From the NCBI GenBank assembly GCA_050291935.1, contig JBNKKR010000007.1, positions 54,072 to 118,071 of the forward strand: a DNA stretch of 64,000 nt. The letters are read 5' to 3'. A model generated the notes under the pieces. It did not search any database. It was not told the origin of the DNA and worked only from the letters and a program-made list of their open reading frames with translations. Every line of letters starts with the position of its first letter. The stretch's first letter is position 1. Below are positions 23,403 through 33,600 of this stretch, piece after piece. This DNA is from Desulfocapsa sp050291935 (lineage in GTDB: Bacteria > Desulfobacterota > Desulfobulbia > Desulfobulbales > Desulfocapsaceae). The position numbers and the translations under genes are program-made.

Positions 23403-25406
23403 TTATATTTTAAATTGACTTACCATGACATTAAGTTTTTCGGCAAGCTCACTTAAGCCGTTGGCGCTTTCATGAACCTGGGTGCTACTCTCGTTAATCT
23501 CGTTTGATGCCTGTCCAACCTCAGCAATATCGGCGGCGACATCTTTGGTCACAGTGGTTGCCTGGGCCACATTTTCATTGACTTCCTGAATACCAAGTGA
23601 AGCCTGGGCAATATTTTCTGAAATTTCCTGGGTGGCGTCGGCTTGTTCGGCGATGGTAACGCAAACATCGGATACCATTTTATTGGCCTCACTGATAACT
23701 CCGGTGATCTGTGTGATTTCAGTGACCGAATTTGCGGTTTCACTCTGGATTCTGGTTATTTTCTCATTGATTTCAGCCGTTGCCTCTGAAGTCTGTTTTG
23801 CAAGATCTTTGATTTCATTGGCAACCACCGCAAATCCTTTGCCAGCTTCGCCAGCTCTAGCTGCTTCAATGGTGGCATTGAGTGCAAGAAGATTTGTCTG
23901 TTCTGAAATCTCCTTGATTGTTTCCGTTACTTTTCCAATCTCTTGAGCTGATTTGCCCAGTTCATTAATCTGTTCCGAGGCATTTTTTGATTGAATAACA
24001 CCGGATTCGGTAATGGATTTGGTCTTTTTAGTATTTGAGGCAACTTCTGTGATCGTTGCTGACATCTCCTCTGCTGCCGCTGCGACCATACTGACGTTTA
24101 CTGAAGTTTCTTCAGATGCGGTTGCTACGGAATTCATATTGGCGCTCATTTCTTCAGCCGCTGCCGAAACAGTATTTGCCTTTCCGGTTGTCTGTTCGGA
24201 ATTTGCTGACATTTGATTGGAAATTGCCGAAAGCTCCGTTGACAATGACGTTAATGACTGCACTCCAGTGGCGATATCGGAGAACATTTTCCTTAGTTTG
24301 GTGGCCATATCTTCCATATCGTGATAGACACCCACAGTGGCCGAATCACCATCATGTTTAAAGTTTACGGCAAGATTTCCCTGGGCAATGTGACGGGCAA
24401 CATCAGCGATTTCTGAAGGATCACCTCCAAGTTGTTTTTGTACACCTTTGATAATAATGAGAACAAGAATGATCGCCACCGATAGGCCAAACAAACTTAC
24501 CATGCTTATTGTCCATTTGGTGCGCGTATTGGAAGAGTTCAGGCGTGGGCCTATCTCATCTTGGGCCGCCATGATGGAGAGCTTTACATCCTCAACATTA
24601 GTAGCTATTTGGGGACCTATTGTATCAAGTGTATCTTTGATAATTGTATTTCTGGCAAAGATCACCTCCACCACGTCTCCAAAGGCCTCAGAGTAGACTT
24701 TTTGATTAGCCAAAACTGATTTGAGCAGGCTACGTCGTTTGGGATTTTGTAATTCCTTGTCAAGCGTTGCCGTATATTTTCCCATTTTCTCAAATTCGGC
24801 ATGGACTCTGTCAACGGCGCTTTGCTTATTGGTTTGCAGAAATTTTACCACATATAGTCTGGCCAGGAGCAGATGTTTCATGGCAACGCCTGCGTTAAAG
24901 GCGGCAGTTACATCGTCATCTTTGCTGGCCGATTCCATGATTTCAGTCAGCTCCTTTTCCATTAGGGGACCCTTGATATCCAATACCTTATCAACCAACG
25001 CATTGCGCTTACTCTTCATGGTGACAATTTGAGTAAATGATTTGTCATATTCTGCATGGTCTTTATCTGCAATATCAATTTTTTGGGCACGCTCAGGATC
25101 ATTAATTTCTTCTTGGGCGGTGTCTAAAAAGCCCTTCATTTTGCCGCTGTATTTGAAATATTCTTTCTGCTCCTCTTCGGTCCCATGGGCGATAAAATTT
25201 TTAACACTTAATCGCATAAGCAATAAATTGGCCTGGATGCGTCCTGCCAAATTGGTGTCACGGGCCATTTCACGATAGCTGGTAAATCCTTTGGAAGCTC
25301 CATTTATGGCCTGGAAGCCGGTTATTGAAATGATGAGTAGCAACACAATCATTGCCGAAAAAGCGGCAATCAACTTCATCTTCAGCGATAAGGTAGTAAC
25401 ATTCAT
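23403..25406 (-). CDS. methyl-accepting chemotaxis protein with helical bimodular sensor
   Basis: The 667-residue receptor has transmembrane helices at about residues 12-32 and 298-320. The long periplasmic part between them is all-helical with two repeated bundles (MARDTNLAGRIQANLLLMRLSVKNFI; AFNAGVAMKHLLLARLYVVKFL), the pattern of HBM domains that bind organic acids. A HAMP domain follows, then the methyl-accepting signalling domain with the invariant hairpin tip EQTNLLALNATIEAARAGEAGKG. The ligand is not predictable. No other chemotaxis gene is nearby. A GAAAGGAGC ribosome-binding site precedes the ATG. Confidence 0.94.
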   Translation of the reverse strand: MNVTTLSLKMKLIAAFSAMIVLLLIISITGFQAINGASKGFTSYREMARDTNLAGRIQANLLLMRLSVKNFIAHGTEEEQKEYFKYSGKMKGFLDTAQEEINDPERAQKIDIADKDHAEYDKSFTQIVTMKSKRNALVDKVLDIKGPLMEKELTEIMESASKDDDVTAAFNAGVAMKHLLLARLYVVKFLQTNKQSAVDRVHAEFEKMGKYTATLDKELQNPKRRSLLKSVLANQKVYSEAFGDVVEVIFARNTIIKDTLDTIGPQIATNVEDVKLSIMAAQDEIGPRLNSSNTRTKWTISMVSLFGLSVAIILVLIIIKGVQKQLGGDPSEIADVARHIAQGNLAVNFKHDGDSATVGVYHDMEDMATKLRKMFSDIATGVQSLTSLSTELSAISNQMSANSEQTTGKANTVSAAAEEMSANMNSVATASEETSVNVSMVAAAAEEMSATITEVASNTKKTKSITESGVIQSKNASEQINELGKSAQEIGKVTETIKEISEQTNLLALNATIEAARAGEAGKGFAVVANEIKDLAKQTSEATAEINEKITRIQSETANSVTEITQITGVISEANKMVSDVCVTIAEQADATQEISENIAQASLGIQEVNENVAQATTVTKDVAADIAEVGQASNEINESSTQVHESANGLSELAEKLNVMVSQFKI

Positions 25407-25846
25407 GATCTGCTCCTTTCATATAAAATGTAATTGAGGCTTAAGGCCCCATTTTTTAGCGACAACATGAAAGTTCAGATAAAGCTGAGTTGAGCAGATT
25501 GTCTGCTCAAACGAAACTTGCATAACCCAAGGCGATACTGAAAAGAGCGCCCTGACGGTATAAGTTTGTGGGTATTCTTATCAAGGATTATACCTTCTGT
25601 GGAACTTTCAGAAGTATCCTTTCATAAAGAAATTTTTTTTTACAGAATTTTTTTGTTTTATTGCTCTTTAACACGTATGAAAAAATGAGAATTGTTCCGT
25701 AACGTATCAGGATAAAAAACAATTGAACAAAAATGGCACGAATAAAAAAAATGAGTCACGTAAACGTAACATTTGTATGCGGTTTGTAACAGCGGCGACG
25801 TTGCCAAGACCTAAAGATGGAGGGGAAAACTTACTGGATAGCGGTG
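25407..25846. other. 440-bp intergenic region upstream of the chemoreceptor
   Basis: No credible gene is present. GAGCAGA (25492-25498) and TCTGCTC (25502-25508) form a perfect 7-bp inverted repeat with a three-base centre, about 90 bp upstream of the receptor start, a plausible operator or leader hairpin. A TATAAT-like sequence lies nearby on the reverse strand (around 25585-25590), but I cannot fix a promoter. Confidence 0.4.
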
Positions 25847-26476
25847 TTAGGGATCGCATTCAGGCCAACCATAGCCCCAACGCCAGGGAAGGGAAGTGCA
25901 GGGAATTCCACCAATGCGTACAGCTCTGTACATGAGTAGAGAAATCGTTGTAAAGAGTGTGTGGAGCTCTTTTGGGGAGAGATCGTATTGGGCGGTGAGT
26001 TCCTTTTCTTTATCAAGCCCAATGTCTTGAACGCATTGCATAAGCTGAAGATCCGCTGTTTTTCTGGCTTCAAAGCTTTCACTGCCACTGAGTGTGCGTT
26101 CGCCACCAGCATGATAAATAGAGTCATGGGTGATGCAACATGATTCCCAGGGTGGTGCCTGGCCAAAGTTTTCATCAAATGTCTCTATTGTCTCGGCTAA
26201 ATATTCCCACCCAACGGAAAGTCCACCACTGCAGCCATCTGTGGTGAATGTATTGATATGATTGTCCGGGTTTTCTTTGAGCTGTACCAATTTTTGATGT
26301 CTGTACAGTTCTAATTGGCGCTCGAGCTTATCCATTTTTTCTGAATATTCAGGCAGATCTTGGGCAAACGCGTCTTGCGAATGGTGAAAACAGATCATAG
26401 CTAGAACGATTGTACAATTGAGAGATACCATTCTAAAGTGTTGTCTGGAGAATAAAGAACGTAGAAAAGAATTCAA
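25847..26476 (-). CDS. secreted protein with a phospholipase-A2-like Cys/His/Asp motif
   Basis: A signal peptide (VSLNCTIVLAMICFHHSQDAFAQ) precedes a short charged coiled coil (YSEKMDKLERQLELYRHQK) and a domain with TTDGCSGGLSVGW and PPWESCCITHDSIYHAGG. The CCxxHD arrangement is the catalytic/calcium signature of phospholipase A2 folds, and similar bacterial proteins pair it with DGCSGG; enzymatic activity is inferred only. I prefer a TTG start at 26476 preceded by GAGGA; an ATG at 26431 is the alternative and gives a cleaner signal peptide. Starts further upstream overlap rsmJ. Confidence 0.7.
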   Translation of the reverse strand: MNSFLRSLFSRQHFRMVSLNCTIVLAMICFHHSQDAFAQDLPEYSEKMDKLERQLELYRHQKLVQLKENPDNHINTFTTDGCSGGLSVGWEYLAETIETFDENFGQAPPWESCCITHDSIYHAGGERTLSGSESFEARKTADLQLMQCVQDIGLDKEKELTAQYDLSPKELHTLFTTISLLMYRAVRIGGIPCTSLPWRWGYGWPECDP

Positions 26477-26486
26477 CTGTTTGTCC

Positions 26487-27281
26487 TCATATGTTTTTCT
26501 TTTTTTTGCTGCTTTTATTATGACACATATAGACATCATAGCGACTGTTTTTCATTGTGATAACATGATTGGGTTTTTGGTCATTGAGTGAAGGTGCCCC
26601 TTTGGGGCGTTTTACAACGACTCGATTGCCGGCATATTGTAATGCTGCCTGCAAGACTGTACCGCTATCATCATCGTCTCCCACCAGCTCACGGATAATT
26701 CGCATATTTTTTTTGTTAAGGGCTGATTTGTTGCCATGCGGGTACATGGGATCCAGATAAATGGTGTCCGCCTGTGTGGTAAGCGAGGGAAGTAAAGAAA
26801 TGGCATTGCCTTGAAGAAGACGTAAATTGTTTGGTGCCGCTCGTTTAAGGGCGTCTTCCAGTAGAGGAGCCAGAAAAGGTGATCGTTCAATCATGCATAC
26901 ATTACAACCAAGGGATGAAAGGATAAATGCATCCTGGCCCATTCCAGCGGTGGTGTCAATGATTGATGGTCTGCAATTTGCTTTAATTCCCACAGCACGG
27001 GCCAGGGCCTGCTGTATACCTCCGCCAAATTTTTGTCTGTAGGCGAGTTTTGATGAATTAAAATCGATATAAAGACGTCCTTCTACTCTTTTATGGCAGT
27101 GGAGCTCTAGCCCTTTTTCCACGTAGATAAAAAGATAATCAATTTCTTTAGCCCCGGAAACGGTGACGACAGGTATCTGGAGTGTGGCGCCCAGGGTTTC
27201 TGCCTTTTTTATAAGATGTGGACAGTTTTCGAGGTAGGAAACCGCAATGGAACGTGATAGAGTATGGTCAAAAGAGATCAT
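26487..27281 (-). CDS. rsmJ: 16S rRNA (guanine-1516 N2)-methyltransferase
   Basis: RsmJ methylates G1516 of 16S rRNA using S-adenosylmethionine. The protein carries the family's LYIDFNSSKLAYRQKFGGGIQQALARAVG block, the SAM motif DTTAGMGQDAFILSSLG and the catalytic-type YLDPMYPHG. The 264 residues fit the family. The C-terminus ends in a lysine-rich tail (SSKKKKN). The gene ends 10 bp before the preferred start of the secreted protein, which suggests co-transcription. Confidence 0.93.
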   Translation of the reverse strand: MISFDHTLSRSIAVSYLENCPHLIKKAETLGATLQIPVVTVSGAKEIDYLFIYVEKGLELHCHKRVEGRLYIDFNSSKLAYRQKFGGGIQQALARAVGIKANCRPSIIDTTAGMGQDAFILSSLGCNVCMIERSPFLAPLLEDALKRAAPNNLRLLQGNAISLLPSLTTQADTIYLDPMYPHGNKSALNKKNMRIIRELVGDDDDSGTVLQAALQYAGNRVVVKRPKGAPSLNDQKPNHVITMKNSRYDVYMCHNKSSKKKKNI

Positions 27282-27424
27282 TGCGGGATTGTATCAGTGG
27301 GATTAACTGAGCACAACATTTTAATTAGTGTGAATAAAGACGTTTGAACGATTGTTAAGGTGATAGATTTTTTGTATATAGAAAAGCTTTTACCGAATTA
27401 TTTATAATAAAAAAGGAAAATACA

Positions 27425-28351
27425 ATGAGAAAAAAAATAACCATTATTGGTGCTGGAAATGTGGGGGCCACTGCTGCCCATTGGGCTGCTGCTAAAAAAC
27501 TTGGCAATATTGTTCTGCTGGATGTTGTGGAAGGTATCCCCCAGGGCAAGGCCCTTGATCTGTCACAGGCAGGCCCGGTGGAGGGATTTCATTACAAAGT
27601 AGAAGGAAGCAATGATTTCGCAGACTCTGCAAATTCCGATGTTGTAATTATTACTGCCGGGCTTGCCAGACAACCCGGTATGACCCGAGATGACCTGTTG
27701 GCTAAAAATGTGTCTATTGTAAAGTCATGCGCTGAGCAGGCAGTCAAGCATTCCCCTGATTGCGTATTAATTGTGGTCACCAATCCCATTGATGCGATGG
27801 TACATACCGCATTTAAGGTGACCGGCCACCCCAAAGAAAAAGTAATTGGCATGGCTGGGGTACTTGATTCGGCACGATATCGTACATTTTTGGCTGAAGC
27901 GATTGGTGTTGCTCCCAAGGATGTAAATGCCCTGGTTCTTGGTATCCATGGAGATAATATGATGCCCATGGTTCGTCTTGCAAACGTTGCTGGCGTACCC
28001 ATTACTGATTTGCTTGATAAGGAAGAAATTGATGCCATCGTTCATCGCACCCAAACAGGTGGGCTTGAGATTGTAAATCATCTTAAAACCGGTTCTGCTT
28101 TTTATACCCCTGGTCTTGCTGCTGTTGAAATGGCGGAAGCGGTGCTCACTGATTCTAAACGTGTATTGCCCTGTGCCGCCTATCTGGAAGGCGAATTTGG
28201 CGTAAACGGATATTTCCTTGGGGTACCTGTTGTTATAGGCGAAAAGGGTGTTGAGAAGATCCTTGAATTTGAACTTACCGACGAAGAAAAGGATGCCTTG
28301 CAGCTTTCAGTACAGGCCGTTGAAAAACAGATGATAGCCACCGGACTGTAG
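27425..28351 (+). CDS. mdh: malate dehydrogenase (NAD-dependent)
   Basis: This LDH-like malate dehydrogenase interconverts malate and oxaloacetate. The 308 residues show the Rossmann motif GAGNVGATAAHWAA, the mobile-loop arginines in ARQPGMTRDDLL, the catalytic aspartate in LDSARYRTFLA and the catalytic histidine in GIHGDNMMP. The NAD-binding aspartate follows VLLD. A TATAAT-like sequence is only about 17 bp upstream of the ATG, close to AAGGAAAA. With malic enzyme at 41212-42948 it supplies C4 interconversion next to a Wood-Ljungdahl cluster. Confidence 0.95.
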   Translation: MRKKITIIGAGNVGATAAHWAAAKKLGNIVLLDVVEGIPQGKALDLSQAGPVEGFHYKVEGSNDFADSANSDVVIITAGLARQPGMTRDDLLAKNVSIVKSCAEQAVKHSPDCVLIVVTNPIDAMVHTAFKVTGHPKEKVIGMAGVLDSARYRTFLAEAIGVAPKDVNALVLGIHGDNMMPMVRLANVAGVPITDLLDKEEIDAIVHRTQTGGLEIVNHLKTGSAFYTPGLAAVEMAEAVLTDSKRVLPCAAYLEGEFGVNGYFLGVPVVIGEKGVEKILEFELTDEEKDALQLSVQAVEKQMIATGL

Positions 28352-28363
28352 TCTCTTCCTGTA

Positions 28364-30679
28364 ATGGCCCGGAAAAGCGACGAAAAAAAGCGTGTTTCCA
28401 TTGCTTCAATCCTAAAGCAAATCGAGTCCATTGCTCTTTCTCCCCTGGATCTTCTCCCCCATGAAGATTTGAGGGAGAAACTGGTGGAATTGGCATTGAC
28501 CGGGGTCCCAACGACTATCCCGACAGAGTCCGCAACCAGTTTACAACGCATAAGGGATGGTTTGGCCGCTGAACCTGTTTCAGAACTCAAGGTTGTTGTC
28601 TTTGGCGGAGGAACAGGGCTTTCCACCATTATTGGTGGTGACAGCCGTCCCGCATCCTGGATCAAAGATCCCTTTTCCGGTCTCAAAAATATCTTTCCCA
28701 AAACCAGCTCTGTGGTCTGTATCACCGATGATGGAGGTTCAACGGGGGAGATGTTAAAAGATCTTCCCCTTATCGCCTTAGGTGATATACGACATGTCCT
28801 GCTCTCTTCCATTCAACTTGCCAATTTGCAGGATTTGTATGGTCTGTCATATGGAAAGGCTGGAAGTTGCGTTGAAACAGTTGCAAAAATCTTTAATTAT
28901 CGTTTTTCAAAAAAACCAAAAAATAGCCAAGCGCTGTTAGATCAGTGCTGTTTAGGATTTTGTCAGCTGCTCCCAGGCCCCATTGTTAGCTTTCTGCAAA
29001 GCGCCATCGAAAATCTCTTTGTGGATAGCCGTTTGCAAACGACTTTGCAACGGCCCCAATGCCTTGGGAATCTTATCCTTGCATCTTCTATCTATCAGCA
29101 GCTACCTGAGCAAAGAAAAAGAGCTGATTTAACGCAGGAACAACAGTTGCTCCAGAAGTGTTTGAGTCAAGGAATTGCTGCGCTTTGTAAAGTCCTTGGT
29201 GCAGAAGAACATGCTGTGGTTCCTTGTTCCACCGTTCCTGCTGAGCTGAGCATGCGATATGCCAACGGGGTGCAGGTAACTGGTGAGCATAAATCAGGAA
29301 CGGCAAGAAGAAACTACCCGGTTGAACGGGTGTATGTCCATTTTTGCGAAGAACCCACTATTTCACCAACAGTGGAGTCTTTGATTGCATCCGCTGATAT
29401 TATGATCATGGCGCCGGGAAGTTTGTATACTTCCCTTATTCCAATATTCCAGGTTCCTGGTATTGCAGAAGCGGTGAAGAAAAATAGAAAGGCTCTGAAA
29501 GTACTTGTCTCCAATCTCTGGGTCCAAACCGGAGAGACAGATCTTAGCCTCAGTGAACCCGATCGGAAATTTCATCTCTCAGATCTGTTAAAAGCATATG
29601 AGAGAAATATTCCGGGTGGGACAAAGGGGTTGTTTGATACGGTTATCTGTCTTTCCTTTAAGGATGTGGCAGCGACGATCATCCAAAACTATGCGGTGGA
29701 GGGCAAGATCCCCATTTATCTGGATAGGGAACGGGTACGACAGCAGGGGGTAACCCCCCTTGAGTGTGGTATCTATTCGACAGCGGCTCTTCGTGATCTT
29801 GGTGTGATTCGCCATGATCCCCACCAATTTGCCCACGTTATTCAAACATTATGGGCCTGTTTTCGCCATATCCCAGGTAGTGCTCCTCAGTATGCAGTCA
29901 TGCCGGCGGAACCATTGCCCAATGGAAAGCACCTTACCGGTATGATGCTTCCCTGTCTTCGCTATAAAAAGATTGGTTCTTATTTGTCTGCTATTACAAT
30001 CGAAATGAAAAGAAACGAGGAGACCACTGCCGAGCAGGTACGAAAGATTTTGCACCAAATTATTTGGGAGCATAAAGATATTCCCCTTGCGCATTTACAA
30101 TTTATCAGAGGAGTGCAATGTATAAGTCTTAACAATTGGAAGCGGAATCAGAACTGGGACCGGGTCTACTCCTTTTATGACCCTGCCGATGGATTGGTGA
30201 AAATTCGGGAAGATCAATTTGACTCGGAAGAGAGCCTTGAAGTTGCGTTTTTAGTAGCGCTTGGCCAATCTTTACTTGGGAATTATGCAAAAAGTAAGGA
30301 TATTCAAAGTGTTAGTCCGAGTGGTCAGGTGATTGGCAAGGTATATCATTTGCGGATAAGGAGCGGAAAAGAAAGGAATTGTTATTTTTCAAGAAAAGAG
30401 TTGGCCAGCTTCTTAACCCTTTCCAGGATGATTCAAGATACAGAGGATCTGAACCATTTCACAAGGATTGTAAATGGAACAGAGGGTTTTACTCCGCCAG
30501 GACTCTTATTTGGCCTTACCTATGCCTGGTATCTGGATAATCGTTTTGCTTCCCATATTGAGTATAAGATGGCAGTCATTCGTGTCGATCATTCCGATCT
30601 TATTCCTGAACAGGTGCGGATGCGCAGTCGGCGTGAACGACTTACAGATTTCTTCCGTGAGGTTGTATTTGGACATTAG
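28364..30679 (+). CDS. CofD/YvcK-family protein (gluconeogenesis-factor-like), long form
   Basis: The core resembles YvcK/CofD proteins: VVVFGGGTGLSTIIGG near residue 75, CITDDGGSTGEMLKDLPLIALGDIRHVLL near 123 and APGSLYTSLIPIFQVPGI near 350. YvcK proteins are UDP-sugar-binding factors needed for growth on gluconeogenic substrates; CofD makes coenzyme F420. At 771 residues this protein is over twice the usual YvcK length, with a long N-terminal extension and about 330 extra C-terminal residues that I do not recognise. It follows mdh by 12 bp. The exact role is open. Confidence 0.82.
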   Translation: MARKSDEKKRVSIASILKQIESIALSPLDLLPHEDLREKLVELALTGVPTTIPTESATSLQRIRDGLAAEPVSELKVVVFGGGTGLSTIIGGDSRPASWIKDPFSGLKNIFPKTSSVVCITDDGGSTGEMLKDLPLIALGDIRHVLLSSIQLANLQDLYGLSYGKAGSCVETVAKIFNYRFSKKPKNSQALLDQCCLGFCQLLPGPIVSFLQSAIENLFVDSRLQTTLQRPQCLGNLILASSIYQQLPEQRKRADLTQEQQLLQKCLSQGIAALCKVLGAEEHAVVPCSTVPAELSMRYANGVQVTGEHKSGTARRNYPVERVYVHFCEEPTISPTVESLIASADIMIMAPGSLYTSLIPIFQVPGIAEAVKKNRKALKVLVSNLWVQTGETDLSLSEPDRKFHLSDLLKAYERNIPGGTKGLFDTVICLSFKDVAATIIQNYAVEGKIPIYLDRERVRQQGVTPLECGIYSTAALRDLGVIRHDPHQFAHVIQTLWACFRHIPGSAPQYAVMPAEPLPNGKHLTGMMLPCLRYKKIGSYLSAITIEMKRNEETTAEQVRKILHQIIWEHKDIPLAHLQFIRGVQCISLNNWKRNQNWDRVYSFYDPADGLVKIREDQFDSEESLEVAFLVALGQSLLGNYAKSKDIQSVSPSGQVIGKVYHLRIRSGKERNCYFSRKELASFLTLSRMIQDTEDLNHFTRIVNGTEGFTPPGLLFGLTYAWYLDNRFASHIEYKMAVIRVDHSDLIPEQVRMRSRRERLTDFFREVVFGH

Positions 30680-30686
30680 ACCCCGT

Positions 30687-33600
30687 CTACGAGGGGAGGC
30701 GACAGGGGCACATTTTTTGGACCTCTTGCCATTGTTTTTTGAGCTTTTTGGCAGAAACCTTAGCACTTGTTGACAATTCCGGAGCGAAGACGAGTACGCG
30801 ATATTCGTTGAGCATTGTTTTATAGCGCCTAATTTCTTCTTTGCATTCCCGAGGTAAGGGAGACAAATCATCTGGCAGGCTTGCCAGTTTGTGCAGGTAA
30901 GGGGTGAGTTGTTTTGCCTTTTTTGCGTCTTTGTGCAGGCTTGCGTGGGCACGTTCAACGCGAATCATCAGCGCCTGAAAAAACAGGGGACATTTTTCAA
31001 GATCAGTTAGAGTAAAGAGCGTTAAAAAATTGTTGGGGAGGATCTCCTCAACAAGTGCATCATATTCTTGAAATTGTGCTTTGTTATAGGTCTTGCTTTT
31101 TTGGGCAAGGTCTTTAAAACGTGTAATATGATCATATGCTTCCCGCCTTTTTCTAAGGACCCGCATAACGCTGTCGCATACTGTTTGCCCCTTTCTATAC
31201 ACTCCTTTCCGGCGTATCCTGCTAACACTCTTTGCAAAATCTTCTTTGCAAGTGATTGTTTCAAGTTCTTGAGAAAAGAGGGATTGCATAATAAAGAAAA
31301 GTACATTTTCAGAGGCCGTTTGTCTGTTGCCCAGGAGATTTGCCAGCCAGAACGAAGAAGGGCCGGATAGGGCAGTGTGGCAATATTTTTTTAGATTTTT
31401 GTATTGCTCCTTAAACTGCAATTGATACAGATAGTGATACGCTTTAGTTGTGCACTCCGTGGCATACATCTGATCTGATTCAAAATGAACGCTTACTCCG
31501 CCTTTGTTTTTTTCGATACGAAGGGCCGGATAGAGGTAGCCTGCAATTTCCCCGCCTGCTGTGAAGAAAGGAGTCCTTTTTTCAAGTCCTGCAAAATCCC
31601 AACTGGTGAAAATCTTGTTTTGCCAGCGTTCTAGTTTTTGTATGTTTTTAGGGGATTTGGCTATCTTCTTAGATGAGGGGGCAGAACTATTACTGAGCTC
31701 TTGAAGCTGCCTGCCTGCAACAACGTCTCTGCCGTTCGTGTCGTATAACTGATAACGCATTACGAGATGGGGAGGAAACTGTGTCGGCCAGTCGTTTCGA
31801 TCGATATGGAGTTGAAATCTTTTTTGTACCCCTCTCTCAAGTGCCTCCAATAAAGAGCCTCGGTAATGGTTGCAGTCATCCAGCAGCAGATCTGCGGTTT
31901 CGCCGATGGGGATCAGTTTTTTACGGATCCGTTTTGGGAGGCCGCGAAGGAGAAAGATTACTTTTTCCTGCAACAATCCGGGGACCAGCCAGTCAAACGG
32001 CAGGGGACTGAAGTTATCCACTTCTTGCAGGGGAATTCGAACAGTAACGCCATCATCTTCTTTTCCGGGAGAGAGATTGTATGTAAGACGGAGCTTGTGC
32101 TCACCAATGTTTAGATACTTTGGAAAATCCTGAAGCTCGCTGTCTTCAGGTTTACGACCAAGGATATCCTTTTCGGTCATCTCAAGGAAGTTGTGATCCT
32201 TCTTCTTTCGTAAAAAACGGTTTAAGGTAAACGTATCGTAGACGGACTGGGGTAAACGCTTTTCGTAAAATTGATGAAGTGTTGCGTCATCTACCACAAG
32301 ATCCCTTTTCCGCAGGCGCTCTTCGGTCTGTTGCCAGTGGGTTAATAACTTACTGTTTTTTTGCAAAAAGGGGTAGTCGCCCAGAATCTCTTTTGCAAGG
32401 AGCGCATGCTGGATAAAGAGTTGTCTTGCCTCCATACGGTTTGCAAGCGTTGTGCGGCCATAATTAACGGTTTTATCGGCGGTGATGATAAGACCAAAAA
32501 GGGTGATCTTTTCATCTCCTATGACTTGCCCCCTTTTTTTGCTCCATCGTGGATTACTCCATGATCGTTTAATCAGATGTTCCGCAGTTTCAATCAGCCA
32601 TTTTTCATCGATGGTGGCGACGCAAAGCCCATAGAGACGATTGGTCTCAAGAAAAGAAGCACCAATAATCCATCGGCCAGCGCTGTTGAATTGCTGTGAA
32701 CCGGGAAATACCATGAACTCCTTTGCACCGGCTCCCTGGTAAATCTTTTTTTCATTTTCTTTTTTCTGACCGATATTACGAATAAAACCGGTACAGAGGC
32801 TTTTGTGTATTGCCGCATAGGAGGCATCACCCGTATTGTCGATAAAGCCCTTTTCCCGCTCAAGTATACGACCGAGCTGCTCATGGAGATCAATCCATTC
32901 ACGCATGCGTTGAAAGGAGAGAAAATGGGATTTGCAGAATTTTTTTAACCGGTTCCATGAAAGCCCCTGTTCCTTTACATTGTGAAACAGGTTCCAAATG
33001 TTTAGAAGAGCAAGAAAATCAGACTGTTTATGGGTAAATTGTTGATGGGCCTTGTCGGCTTCATTTTCACGTTCTGCCGGTCGTATCCGCGGATTCTGGA
33101 TGGCAAGGGCCGGAGCGATAATTTTTATTTCACGCAGACAATTGTTGTCCCTGGCAGCGATAAGAATCCTTGAGATTTGCGGGTCAATGGGAAGCCTTGC
33201 CATGATTTTTCCAATGGGACTAAGCGTTGTCTCGTCCTCAAGGGCGTTGAGTTCTCGTAATAAGGCATAGCCATCACGGATGGCGCCAGGATGCGGTGGT
33301 TCAATAAATGGAAACGCAAAAGGGGAACCGAGTCGCATGCTGATCATCTGCAAAATTACGTCGGCAAGGTTTGAGCGTTTAATTTCCGGAAGGGTGTATT
33401 GGTCCCTTGAGTCGTAATCTTCTTCGGAGTAAAGACGCAGACAAATACCAGGACCCACCCGTCCACAGCGACCCATGCGTTGGTCAGCACTTGCCTTTGA
33501 AATCCGGGTAATGGGAAGACTCGTTGTCCTTGCGCGAACGTTATATTGGGAAATTCTGGCAAGGCCCGTATCGACAACATATCGGATACCCGGTACGGTG

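Noticed and set aside
25723..25935. 70-codon forward frame overlapping the end of the PLA2-like gene
   Set aside because: It is highly charged, has no start signal, and is antisense to a real gene.
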